From: an uncultured Mycoplasmatota bacterium | GTDB lineage: Bacteria > Bacillota_I > Bacilli_A > RF39 > UBA660 | Length of the DNA stretch: 33,032 nucleotides | Direction of reading: 5' to 3' | Assembly (NCBI GenBank): GCA_948466395.1 | Contig: CAOKAG010000013.1 | Coordinates: 1-33,032 of the forward strand | Shown here: one piece after another, positions 16,410 through 24,381 of the stretch | How the letters are laid out: every line of letters starts with the position of its first letter | Numbering within the stretch: the stretch's first letter is position 1 | The notes under the pieces: generated by a model | Database searches by the model: none | The model's input: the letters and a program-made list of their open reading frames with translations, nothing else | What the model was told of the DNA's origin: nothing | Position numbers and translations under genes: made by a program

Positions 16410-16418
16410 ATTTTATCA
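16410..16418 (-). promoter_or_regulatory. Extended -10 promoter for the rhamnan-type backbone operon
   Basis: The minus strand reads TGATAAAAT, an extended -10 (TGn plus TAAAAT), about 18 bases upstream of the GT2 start. No good -35 is seen, which is acceptable for extended -10 promoters. It directly follows the terminator at 16457-16488. Confidence 0.5.
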
Positions 16419-16456
16419 TAAAGTAAAAAGAAATGGGAAAAAATGTAATTTTACTC

Positions 16457-16488
16457 AAAAAAAAGACCTCTTTTTTTAAGATTGTCTT
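16457..16488 (-). terminator. Intrinsic terminator after the polymerase/GT4 fusion gene
   Basis: On the minus strand AAGAC (16484-16488) pairs with GTCTT (16463-16467), with an inner TCTT/AAGA pairing, followed by a run of T bases (complement of A at 16457-16462). It begins six bases after the stop of the gene at 16495, separating that unit from the backbone operon. Confidence 0.55.
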
Positions 16489-16494
16489 CTTTAT

Positions 16495-18585
16495 TTATTT
16501 TGTAAATATCTTTAAAAATAGCGCTTTTGTATTTTCTAAACTGTAGCTTTGTGCTGTTTTACGTCCTTCTTTGATTAATTTACTTTTTTCTTTTTCGCTC
16601 ATATTTAAAGCTTCTATTATTTTATCTGCTACTTCTAAATCATCTAATGGATTAAAGGTAAGACTGTTTTCGTTATTTTTTAAGTAATCGCTAGGACCAT
16701 ACTTATTGCTACCAATGACTAAGGTTTCACAAGCCATCGCTTCTAATCCAGTAAGACCTAAACTTTCGCTTTTTCTTCTTGTGGGATAAATCAAAGCTTC
16801 GACACTATTATAGATAGAAACGAGTTCTTGTTGGTCAACTAGAGGTTTTCTAATGATGCTTTTTTCAAGCTTATTTTTTTTTATTAAATCATTTAGTCGA
16901 TTCTCTTCTCGACCGCTTCCGACAAGAATAAATTTTAGGTTCTTTAGTTTTTCCCTTTTTTTCAAATGATTCATCGCTTTTATTAAAGTATCGTAACCCT
17001 TGTCTTTTTCAATGCGTCCTACAAAGGCAAAGTACTTTATTTTGCTATCCAGATTCAATTTTTTTTGAGCTTCTTTTTTTGGTATTTTATGAAATTTTAT
17101 GACATCGACTCCACCTGATGGGTACACAACTAGTTTATTTTTTGGCACGTTGTATTTTCTTAATAAAATGTTTTTAAAATAAAAGGAAGGGGCTACCACA
17201 ACGTCCGCTAGTTTTATTGAAAGCCGACTAATAAATAAATAGCGCTCGTCTTCTTTTTGATCTGGGACTATATCGTTACCATGTGTATTCATGACCAACT
17301 TTGTTTCTTTAGAAAAAAAATAAGGAAGAAGAACACCGATAGGTGAATGAGAAGCGAAGTGGACATAAATGTAATTGTAATTATTAAAAATGGCTTTAAA
17401 AAAGGATAACGATACGAGTTTTAAATAAGAAATGAATTTATTTATAAAGCTGTCTTGTTTATACATGACGACTAAATCTACTTTATAGTCCTTGTCGATA
17501 AGTAAATCATAGGTGTTTTTAACAAATATTCCATAATGCGGGTATTTAAGACTTGGATACATATTCGATACGAGAAGAACATCTTTGTCTTCTTTCTTTT
17601 TATCTATTTTAAGAAATAAAAAAGATAATAAAAGAATTAAAAAAGGATTGGTTAGGGTATTTTTTGTCACGAAAGATAAAATTAAGAAACAACTTAAAGC
17701 GAGTTTATTATTTTTAAATCCTTTGATTTTTATAAAGATATAAATAAGAAGGAAAGAATAAACTAAACACCCGATTCCTCCCAAAGAAGCAAAAAGATTC
17801 AAGGCATCATTGCTATTCTGGAAAGAAAAATGACCCCCTAATAAAATAGAACTAGAAGATAAGTCTAATTCGCTAAAAAGATTGGAAAAAGCTTTTTCTT
17901 TGATTAATGACCTTCCCTCTATAGGTGGTATCGACAAAGCTATAATTCCTAGGAGCATAGCTAGAAAGACTAAACTTTTTAATTCGTTCTTTTTTATACT
18001 TTTTAGTATTTTTTTATAATTGATGAAACAGAAAAGAACAATTATTGTTAACAAACTCAACGTATAAAGGGTATTTTTAGCTCTTAAAGTTGTTAAAAAA
18101 ATTAAAACAAAAAGCATCATTTTTAAAAGATAACTATGGCTTTTAAAAGCGTAAGTTAAAATAAAGGGTAAAAAAATTAAATTTAATCGATTCAGTTCGT
18201 CACTGTTTTGTAAAAATAAGGAAAGAATAAAAAAGAAGACAAAGAGAAACGTTATTTGATGATGATTTGTTTTTTTAGGAAGATTTGAAAAAAATAGGAT
18301 AAACAAAGGAAGAGAAAAAATGGTTAAAACTTGAGAAACGTTTATAAAAAAAGACCCTTTTATTGTAAATAAGTAAAGGAATTCTATTAAAAAATAACCT
18401 ATTAATAAAAAAATCACTTTCTGATGACTTGTCTTTTTTAATAAATAAATCAGTGCAATTAAGAAACAAATGGTGTTAATAACTAAAGAAAAATGATTGT
18501 TTTTAAAAAATAGCGGTGTGCATAAGTGGATGAATGAGAGGGAAAAGATTCCTAAAGTTAATAAGTTATTTTTTATCCATTTCAT
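16495..18585 (-). CDS. Fusion of an O-antigen polymerase/ligase-like membrane domain and a GT4 glycosyltransferase
   Basis: The protein has 696 residues in two parts. Residues 1-328 contain about ten membrane helices and an outer loop with GGHFSFQNSNDALNLFASLGGIG, resembling the late periplasmic loop of Wzy/WaaL proteins (His, then a short conserved A-x-x-G-x-x-G helix). Residues 335-696 are a GT-B, GT4-type transferase: LLVSNMYPSLKYPHYGIF, VVYPSGGVDVIKF, FAFVGRIEKDKGYDTLI and ESLGLTGLEAM (E-x7-E). The frame is continuous with no internal ribosome site visible, so I read it as a real fusion. Its ATG overlaps the gtrA stop as ATGA. The GT4 half would be cytoplasmic. Confidence 0.82.
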   Translation of the reverse strand: MKWIKNNLLTLGIFSLSFIHLCTPLFFKNNHFSLVINTICFLIALIYLLKKTSHQKVIFLLIGYFLIEFLYLFTIKGSFFINVSQVLTIFSLPLFILFFSNLPKKTNHHQITFLFVFFFILSLFLQNSDELNRLNLIFLPFILTYAFKSHSYLLKMMLFVLIFLTTLRAKNTLYTLSLLTIIVLFCFINYKKILKSIKKNELKSLVFLAMLLGIIALSIPPIEGRSLIKEKAFSNLFSELDLSSSSILLGGHFSFQNSNDALNLFASLGGIGCLVYSFLLIYIFIKIKGFKNNKLALSCFLILSFVTKNTLTNPFLILLLSFLFLKIDKKKEDKDVLLVSNMYPSLKYPHYGIFVKNTYDLLIDKDYKVDLVVMYKQDSFINKFISYLKLVSLSFFKAIFNNYNYIYVHFASHSPIGVLLPYFFSKETKLVMNTHGNDIVPDQKEDERYLFISRLSIKLADVVVAPSFYFKNILLRKYNVPKNKLVVYPSGGVDVIKFHKIPKKEAQKKLNLDSKIKYFAFVGRIEKDKGYDTLIKAMNHLKKREKLKNLKFILVGSGREENRLNDLIKKNKLEKSIIRKPLVDQQELVSIYNSVEALIYPTRRKSESLGLTGLEAMACETLVIGSNKYGPSDYLKNNENSLTFNPLDDLEVADKIIEALNMSEKEKSKLIKEGRKTAQSYSLENTKALFLKIFTK

Positions 18586-19007
18586 TTCTTATTTTCTCCT
18601 TTAAAAACAAATCCTTTACTTAAGACATAATTAGCAACGATCACAAAAACTTGGCTGATTAATTTCCCTACTCCATCGTTGTAGTGCATAAACGTTACAA
18701 TAAAAAACATGATTCCCATATCCATTAAAAGCGTTGCCATTCGTGAGGTAAAAAAACTTAAAATCTCTTTTATATAATTTTTTGATTGACTTTTAAATAC
18801 AAAAATACGATTGGTGATGTAAGCAAACGTTACTGACAAAAACCATGAGATGAGATTAGCGATTTGAATTTCAAACGCATTTTCTGGATTTAAAAAGGTA
18901 TGTGTACAAATAAAATAGGTACTTAAACTTACAAGGGTTGTTAATATCCCCACAATAAGATAACTAATGATTTCTCGATTTTGAGCGATGATTTTTTTTA
19001 TTTGCAT
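18582..19007 (-). CDS. GtrA-family membrane protein
   Basis: This protein of 141 residues has four membrane helices, including YLIVGILTTLVSLSTYFI (about 15-32) and ISWFLSVTFAYITNRIFVFKS (about 50-70), the GtrA signature. GtrA proteins are proposed to flip polyprenyl-phosphate-linked sugars for glycan decoration. AAGGAG sits seven bases before the ATG, which supports the start even though it overlaps tagO by 44 bases. The stop overlaps the next ATG as ATGA, so translation is coupled. Confidence 0.87.
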   Translation of the reverse strand: MQIKKIIAQNREIISYLIVGILTTLVSLSTYFICTHTFLNPENAFEIQIANLISWFLSVTFAYITNRIFVFKSQSKNYIKEILSFFTSRMATLLMDMGIMFFIVTFMHYNDGVGKLISQVFVIVANYVLSKGFVFKGENKK

Positions 19008-20052
19008 CTTTGGACTCCTTACTTCTTTTAAATAATATATCGGTTTTTAAAACGATGAATAAAAAAACGATCATTAAACCAATATAGATAAATATAGCGT
19101 AATAGGTATCTCCCAGAGCATAGAAAATAGAAACAGCAGCAAAGAGGATATCGATGGCATAGATAATTAAAAGGGATGAGCGCGTCGAGAATTTCATTTT
19201 AAGAAGTTGATGATGAAAATGTTCTTTGTCTGGTGTGTTAAAGGGGTTTTGACCTTTTAAAATTCTTCTGATTATAGAAAAAAAGACATCAATTAGAGGA
19301 GTTGCTAATATTAAAAGAGGAATAATTAAAGAAGTAAAGGTAGCGGTTTTATACCCTAAGAGAGCAATGACAGCAATAATAAATCCTAAAAAGTTACTTC
19401 CTGTATCTCCAACATAAATTCTAGCAGGAGGAAAATTGTAGACTAAGAATCCCCAAGTTGACCCTAACATAATTAAAGATAAAGTGGTGTCTAATCCTTC
19501 TTTGGCGTTCATAATAAAAGCTATGATAGCGATGGTTAAAAAGTAAATAGAACTAATCCCTGATGATAAGCCATCCAATCCATCCGATAAATTTATAGCG
19601 TTAATAATTGAAACAATAATGATCATAGTGATCAGATAATTCCATGGAGCTAAAAAAGTGATGTTTACTCCTAAAATACTTACGTAATCTAAAGTAATTC
19701 CTCCATAAAAAGCTATAATGGCGGCGGCAGCTAATTGAACAACTAATTGATATTTGGCTTTAATGGGGTTAATATCATCTATCATTCCCATAAGAATTAA
19801 TAGAAAGCTTCCTATTAAAATCGAAAGCATTTGCACACTACTTCTTGCATAAAGCATATAGCCAAGCATAAAAGATAAGAAAATAGCAAGTCCTCCCATA
19901 GTTGGCATGGGAATTTTATTTAAACGTCTTTTATTCGGATAATCTAGGGCTTTAACGTGTCGCGCTACTTTTTCAACCATTGGTGTTAAGATTAAACTAC
20001 TCAAAAAAGTTATAAATACGATTATAAATATGTCGTGACCATTCACATACAT
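18964..20052 (-). CDS. tagO: Undecaprenyl-phosphate sugar-1-phosphate transferase (TagO/WecA family)
   Basis: This polytopic enzyme of about 362 residues is of the MraY/WecA superfamily. It transfers a sugar-1-phosphate, usually GlcNAc-1-phosphate, from UDP-sugar to undecaprenyl phosphate and so starts wall glycans. Visible motifs are DYPNKRRLNKIPMPTMGGLA, MGMIDDI (catalytic Asp pair), NLSDGLDGLSSG, GDTGSNFLGF and the HFHHQLL histidine loop. I start it at ATG 20052, with GGAAG eight bases upstream; an earlier ATG at 20073 overlaps the predicted -10 hexamer. It leads the unit with gtrA and the polymerase/GT4 fusion. Confidence 0.91.
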   Translation of the reverse strand: MYVNGHDIFIIVFITFLSSLILTPMVEKVARHVKALDYPNKRRLNKIPMPTMGGLAIFLSFMLGYMLYARSSVQMLSILIGSFLLILMGMIDDINPIKAKYQLVVQLAAAAIIAFYGGITLDYVSILGVNITFLAPWNYLITMIIIVSIINAINLSDGLDGLSSGISSIYFLTIAIIAFIMNAKEGLDTTLSLIMLGSTWGFLVYNFPPARIYVGDTGSNFLGFIIAVIALLGYKTATFTSLIIPLLILATPLIDVFFSIIRRILKGQNPFNTPDKEHFHHQLLKMKFSTRSSLLIIYAIDILFAAVSIFYALGDTYYAIFIYIGLMIVFLFIVLKTDILFKRSKESKDANKKNHRSKSRNH

Positions 20053-20071
20053 CAAAACCACTTCCAATTTC

Positions 20072-20100
20072 ATTTTATCAAAAGCACTTTATAAAGTCTA
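20072..20100 (-). promoter_or_regulatory. Promoter of the tagO unit
   Basis: The minus strand has TAGACT (20095-20100), a 17-base spacer and TAAAAT (20072-20077), 20 bases before the preferred tagO ATG. The -10 overlaps an upstream in-frame ATG, which argues against that ATG being the start. Confidence 0.45.
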
Positions 20101-20127
20101 TATTATTTCTTTTTATAGTATGGGGCT

Positions 20128-20148
20128 AAAAAAAGAAAATCATTCTTT
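20128..20148 (-). terminator. Weak AT-rich terminator after the GT8 gene
   Basis: On the minus strand AAAGAA pairs with TTCTTT around a 5-base loop and continues into a T-run. The stem has only two G-C pairs, so termination is probably partial. Confidence 0.35.
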
Positions 20149-20178
20149 AATTAAACTTTAAAATAATCCATTATGATT

Positions 20179-21144
20179 TTATTTCTTAATTATTTTTCTT
20201 ATTTTGTCATGAGTTTCATCACTTAAATAAGATTTGACAGCCAAACTTAAAACTGAAGCTATTGGAAGGTTAGCTAAAAAGAATGAATTCTTTTTCTTAA
20301 TAAAAGCATTGTCCCACTTTTTTCTATAAAACTTATACTCATCGTTAAAAGGATGTATTTTATTTTCTTCCCAAACTCTTGTGCTTAAATAACTTATATG
20401 ATGGTAAATTTTAGGATTTTTTAATGCTAACATGGCTTCTTTATACTCATAAAAAAAGTCTTTTTTTTCATAAAATTTTTTACTAAGGTGAGGATATTTT
20501 CTTGTTAAAGCAATTAAGGGTAAAATATTATAATTGATTGGTAAAGTACCAATTTTTTCTTTTAATGTTAAATTGATTAAATCTTGATCTGGATAAATTA
20601 ATTTTTCATGGAGATTTTTTATGGTATCATACATCTCTGCAAGACAATCGTCGCTTTCCCACTTTTCTGAATTAAAAAGTAACACTCCACTATTATAATA
20701 TTTGTTCACTTTGCCTTTTAAATGTTTAGGAGTGACTATCTCTTTTACGGCAGATACAGCATGATCATTGTTCATTTGAAATAATTCATTTATAGGGTTT
20801 ACTATTATTGTGTCGCAATCTAAATAAAGAATTTTTTCAACATGTGGAATCATTTCATGATAAAATAAACGAGCATTTGATATATTACCGTCTCTCCATT
20901 TTGGAATATTAAATTTTTCTATCAAATATGCTATTTTCATAAAATCATAGGTTTGAATGTCTACATTAGGGTAACGTGTTAGGATTTGATTTAATAATTT
21001 ATCTTCTTTTGTTTTTAAGCCCGTATGAATGATGTGAATCTTAAAAGTATTTTCTAAATTGTTTTCAATAAGTGAATATATAGAAGTTAACATATGGGGA
21101 AAATAATTTTGATCAGTTGTATATAATATATTATTTTTATTCAT
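20179..21144 (-). CDS. GT8 family glycosyltransferase (LgtC/GspA-like)
   Basis: This retaining GT-A enzyme of 321 residues has NNILYTTDQNYFPHMLTSIYS at the N-terminus, the metal-binding D-x-D in LYLDCDTIIV (about 107-111), YYNSGVLLFNSEKW (about 168-181), PDQDLINLTL, and the late His in IYHHISYLSTRVW. It is expected to transfer glucose or galactose to a glycan or protein acceptor; the substrate cannot be told. It stands as its own unit: an extended -10 upstream, AAGGAG before the ATG, a strong terminator for the preceding gene just before it and a weak one after it. Confidence 0.88.
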   Translation of the reverse strand: MNKNNILYTTDQNYFPHMLTSIYSLIENNLENTFKIHIIHTGLKTKEDKLLNQILTRYPNVDIQTYDFMKIAYLIEKFNIPKWRDGNISNARLFYHEMIPHVEKILYLDCDTIIVNPINELFQMNNDHAVSAVKEIVTPKHLKGKVNKYYNSGVLLFNSEKWESDDCLAEMYDTIKNLHEKLIYPDQDLINLTLKEKIGTLPINYNILPLIALTRKYPHLSKKFYEKKDFFYEYKEAMLALKNPKIYHHISYLSTRVWEENKIHPFNDEYKFYRKKWDNAFIKKKNSFFLANLPIASVLSLAVKSYLSDETHDKIRKIIKK

Positions 21145-21170
21145 AAGTTCTCCTTAAAAATTTTTGAAGT

Positions 21171-21179
21171 ATTATAACA
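21171..21179 (-). promoter_or_regulatory. Extended -10 promoter of the GT8 gene
   Basis: The minus strand reads TGTTATAAT, an extended -10, about 26 bases before the GT8 ATG. No -35 is evident. The identical nine bases precede tsaE and tsaB. Confidence 0.5.
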
Positions 21180-21199
21180 TATTACACCTCTATTTTTAT

Positions 21200-21233
21200 A
21201 AAAAAAAATATTACTTTTCTTCCGTAATATTTT
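21200..21233 (-). terminator. Strong terminator overlapping the stop codon of the membrane-anchored beta-sandwich gene
   Basis: On the minus strand AAAATATTAC (21224-21233) pairs perfectly with GTAATATTTT (21205-21214) around a 9-base loop and runs into further T bases. The stop codon TAA (21211-21213) is inside the 3' arm, so the last codons form the hairpin. Confidence 0.75.
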
Positions 21234-22539
21234 CTTCTTTCTTCTCTTCTTTAATTGCTTTCTCTTCTAATTCTTTTTTCTTAGCATGTTTGGCTTTGGC
21301 TTTGTTGATAATTTTTTTGTATTTACTACTTTTTCGAATCAAATAAATGATGATTAAAAGGAAAAACACGACTGTTCCAGCAAAAGCAATGGCTGAATAA
21401 TAATAGGTTTTCTTTTCTTTTTCTAATGCTTCTATTTCTTCTTTATTCCAGATTTGAAAAGATTCTTCTTTAGTATCGTAACTGTAATAGTTGTATTCTC
21501 CTGTTTCTAGATTTAAAGCGTAAATGATAGCAAAGCGACTGTTCTCTTGAAATTTATAAGCGGAAACGTTTTGATCATTGATGGTCAGCGTGACTTTTTT
21601 ATAATTTTCAATTTCTTCTTTGAAATCCGTAATGTAAAGCGTTAAATTGCTGTTTTTGTACTCGTGATAGAATTGATAGCTTTGTTCTTCTTCGTTATAA
21701 ATCGCTAGAAAAATATCTCCAGAAGCATTTTTAATCCCTATTAAAGTCATTTTAGAAACATCATTATAAAATGCTGGAATATCAAACTCGTTTATTTTAA
21801 TTGTTTTTTCTTCAAATAAGTTGGGTTGGGTTAAGCTTTTAGGATTTTTAATAATCGTATATTTCTCGTTATTGATAGTCATTTCTATAGGATTTTGATC
21901 TTCGACAATGACATTGACTGTGTATTCCATCGTTTTTCCAGTTTCACTCGTTACTAGGATTTTAAATGTGTTTATGCCTTCTGTTACTTCATATTCTCCG
22001 GTTCCTGTTAATGAAGCATGTGATTCATTTACTTTCGCGTCTAATTTAATTTTGTCTACGGTTGAGGGAACTTGGACTTTATAGTTTAAGGTTTCTTTAT
22101 CAAATTTAGGACTCAGTTCATATCCTTCAACGGATAAAGATGCTAAACTGGCATCGCTTGATTTTTCACGTGGTGGCACGACTGTTGTCTTTTTGGTAAC
22201 TGAAACGTTGGTTGTTGCTCCATCTTCATTCGTTATGTCTCCTGTTGCTGTAAAAGAAATGACACCTAGGCTTGTTGCTTTACAAGTCACACTTAATGTT
22301 TTTGTCGCATTTTTTCCATTACTGGTAGCATCCGCAAAACTTGTGGTACACCCACTGGTTGACCCCGCTGAAGTTATTTTGACGTTCCAAGCGGCTGTTG
22401 CTTTTAACGTAAGGGTGGCTGTCACTGTATTTCCGTTTTCAACTGATGAGGGTGCATACATAGAGTAAGTAGCTGCGGCATGGGTAATAACAGGACATAA
22501 TGCCATTATGATTAATAGACTTACTATTTTCTTTTTCAT
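21211..22539 (-). CDS. Secreted, membrane-anchored protein with cohesin/Ig-like and cadherin-like beta-sandwich domains
   Basis: This protein of 442 residues has a signal peptide (1-22), a first beta-sandwich domain (about 23-118) whose opening TYSMYAPSSVENGNTVTATL recalls cohesin or bacterial Ig-like folds, a clear cadherin-like beta-sandwich domain of the PF12733 type (about 128-212, with LSPKFDKETLNYKVQVPS and GINTFKILVTSE), an unassigned region (213-375), one membrane helix (about 379-402) and a lysine/glutamate-rich cytoplasmic tail. Two cysteines (64, 86) fall in the first domain. It lies 8 bases after a dockerin-bearing wall hydrolase, so it could be the docking partner. Binding is a hypothesis; the cohesin label is uncertain. 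Confidence 0.75.
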   Translation of the reverse strand: MKKKIVSLLIIMALCPVITHAAATYSMYAPSSVENGNTVTATLTLKATAAWNVKITSAGSTSGCTTSFADATSNGKNATKTLSVTCKATSLGVISFTATGDITNEDGATTNVSVTKKTTVVPPREKSSDASLASLSVEGYELSPKFDKETLNYKVQVPSTVDKIKLDAKVNESHASLTGTGEYEVTEGINTFKILVTSETGKTMEYTVNVIVEDQNPIEMTINNEKYTIIKNPKSLTQPNLFEEKTIKINEFDIPAFYNDVSKMTLIGIKNASGDIFLAIYNEEEQSYQFYHEYKNSNLTLYITDFKEEIENYKKVTLTINDQNVSAYKFQENSRFAIIYALNLETGEYNYYSYDTKEESFQIWNKEEIEALEKEKKTYYYSAIAFAGTVVFFLLIIIYLIRKSSKYKKIINKAKAKHAKKKELEEKAIKEEKKEENITEEK

Positions 22540-22547
22540 TTTTACCT

Positions 22548-24278
22548 CTATTCTTGAATTATATTATTGGTTCCTAAAAGATGTTGTCTTAATTTTAGAA
22601 GATCCGCTGAGTTGACATTGTTATTCACTAATTTTGCTGCTTCTAAATACGCTCCTGATAATTTAGCGGTTCCTTGTAAATGTTTTCTCATGGCTAATAA
22701 ATCCGCTGAGTTAATCTTACCGTCTCCTGTTAAGTCTCCTAAAATAACAGCGGTGCTATTCTCTTCTTTTAAATTAAACGTTGTTCCTGTTGAAATAATG
22801 TCTGTTGTACTATTAATTGCTATCTCTTTGTTTTGAAGTTTATTTTTAAGACTAGCAATGGATTCTCCTACATTAAATCCTTTAGCAAAATTATTAGTAT
22901 TTTTAATTCCTATTGCTTCTAAGTTTGCACTTAGAGTAAGGGGTTTATCGTAGATGGTATCGTTTGCACAAAGGGTACAAAAGCCTCCACTTGCCCATTT
23001 TAATCCTTCTTTATAAGGAACACTAGCACTACTTTTAGCACCAATATTATAAAAATTAAATAAGCCAGAATACTCTATTCCACCATATTCAAATTTGTTT
23101 CCAGTGGTAGCGGCTCCTCCTCCTGTTCCTGATTCTTGACGAGCTAATGAAGCTAAGTAAAGGGCACTGACATTCGATGTTTTTCCAGCTTCAATAAAAA
23201 TTGAGGCGTAAGACTGATTGTCTAAAATAGAAATCCCACTCATAAAAGTATTATTTAAAATAGATTGAACTAAGCTTTCTGTATGATTTTCTGAATATTC
23301 AAGACTTTCAAATTGAAAAATGTACTTTTCAGTTAAAAAGTTTCTCGGATCCATATAATAAGCGGTGGCTTCAAAATTAGGATAATACCAACCTTTATCG
23401 TTCCCAAATTGAACAGGACTTCCATCATCATTTAATTCGTAACATCCATTTGGTCCTTGAATGGCTCCTACTATTTTTTCTGTATTTACAGCAAAAGTAA
23501 AATCTTCATTCGTGTTTAAAGCTTTAAATTTCCAATTCGGATGAAGGGTATGTAATCTTCGTAAGTAGGGTTTATAGGATTCTGGGAACGCTTTTATTTT
23601 TTCTTCAAAGTCAGGATCGGTTATCGCGTCTTGTCTTTCTACAGTAGTTATGTTTCCTCCTGGACGATCGTATTTTTCTTGCATGTTATTAAAAATTGGT
23701 AAACTAAATTCAAAAGGTAAATCCAAAAAACCATTTTTATTGTAAGCGTTATAGGTTGTGATTGATTCACTTGATGGCGCGGTAATATTTGCCATGTACT
23801 GATGATTGTACATATTGTTTGTACTGGGATTCACATTGTATTTTTTTAAATAACTCGTAAATTGACCTTGAGCGATATAGGAACCACTGATGTAAATTCC
23901 TCCTCCGACAATGGATTTTTTGGGACTTGTCCAAGGTCGCTGGTATACATCATGATTACCGATTTTTACTCCTGCCGCACAGACATAACCTGTATACCCT
24001 TTATAAGTCGCTTTATAAAAACCGGTTGTGCATCCTGATGTTGGAGCGGTTCTTTCTGTTCCTAACAATGTAATGATGTCTCCTGTAGAAAAATGAACTA
24101 ATTTTTGATTGTTTAACGTATCTGTTGTGGGTCTCGTTCTTAAATATTGCGTTTCATTTAAGATGGTTCCCATGATTAATTCTTCGGCATGTACGTTTGC
24201 TTTAAAAGGAAAGAGTGAAGAAAATGATAAAGCAATAATGAGATTTATATTTAAAATTTTTTTTATTGTTTTTTTCAT
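22548..24278 (-). CDS. Secreted endo-beta-N-acetylglucosaminidase with SH3 and dockerin domains
   Basis: This 576-residue wall hydrolase is probably secreted. It has a signal peptide (about 1-31, ending NVHAEE), an SH3-like domain (about 34-106, LRTRPTTDT then TGYVCAAG), an unassigned region carrying LHTLHPNWKFKALNTNEDF (242-260), and a glucosaminidase domain (about 300-470) with DPRNFLTEKYIFQFE and ARQESGTG, where Glu382 is the likely acid. The C-terminus (514-570) is a type I dockerin: the first calcium loop DLTGDGKINSAD is canonical, while the second repeat (NNNVNSADLLKLRQHL) has lost the DG positions. AGGAGGG precedes the ATG. It shares a transcript with the membrane-anchored protein downstream. 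The substrate should be the peptidoglycan glycan strand. Confidence 0.87.
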   Translation of the reverse strand: MKKTIKKILNINLIIALSFSSLFPFKANVHAEELIMGTILNETQYLRTRPTTDTLNNQKLVHFSTGDIITLLGTERTAPTSGCTTGFYKATYKGYTGYVCAAGVKIGNHDVYQRPWTSPKKSIVGGGIYISGSYIAQGQFTSYLKKYNVNPSTNNMYNHQYMANITAPSSESITTYNAYNKNGFLDLPFEFSLPIFNNMQEKYDRPGGNITTVERQDAITDPDFEEKIKAFPESYKPYLRRLHTLHPNWKFKALNTNEDFTFAVNTEKIVGAIQGPNGCYELNDDGSPVQFGNDKGWYYPNFEATAYYMDPRNFLTEKYIFQFESLEYSENHTESLVQSILNNTFMSGISILDNQSYASIFIEAGKTSNVSALYLASLARQESGTGGGAATTGNKFEYGGIEYSGLFNFYNIGAKSSASVPYKEGLKWASGGFCTLCANDTIYDKPLTLSANLEAIGIKNTNNFAKGFNVGESIASLKNKLQNKEIAINSTTDIISTGTTFNLKEENSTAVILGDLTGDGKINSADLLAMRKHLQGTAKLSGAYLEAAKLVNNNVNSADLLKLRQHLLGTNNIIQE

Positions 24279-24303
24279 TTTTCTCCCTCCTATTGTCTTT
24301 ATT

Positions 24304-24331
24304 ATTATATCATTGAAATAGGAAAAAACAA
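24304..24331 (-). promoter_or_regulatory. Promoter of the dockerin hydrolase unit
   Basis: The minus strand has TGATATAAT (24304-24312), an extended consensus -10, with a weak -35 TTGTTT (24326-24331) at 16 bases. It lies 26 bases before the hydrolase ATG. Confidence 0.6.
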
Positions 24332-24339
24332 AATTTATT

Positions 24340-24367
24340 GTCGTTTTTTTGTCAGTCTTTTGTCAAT
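24340..24367. promoter_or_regulatory. Three 11-bp-phased direct repeats upstream of the hydrolase promoter
   Basis: On the plus strand TGTCGT, TGTCAG and TGTCAA begin at 24339, 24350 and 24361, exactly 11 bp apart, so each hexamer is followed by five bases. They start about 9 bp upstream of the -35. The spacing matches sites bound by OmpR-family response regulators; the WalR site is known as TGTWAH-N5-TGTWAH. The regulator's identity is inference. Confidence 0.5.
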
Positions 24368-24381
24368 GCCTTTCTTTCATT

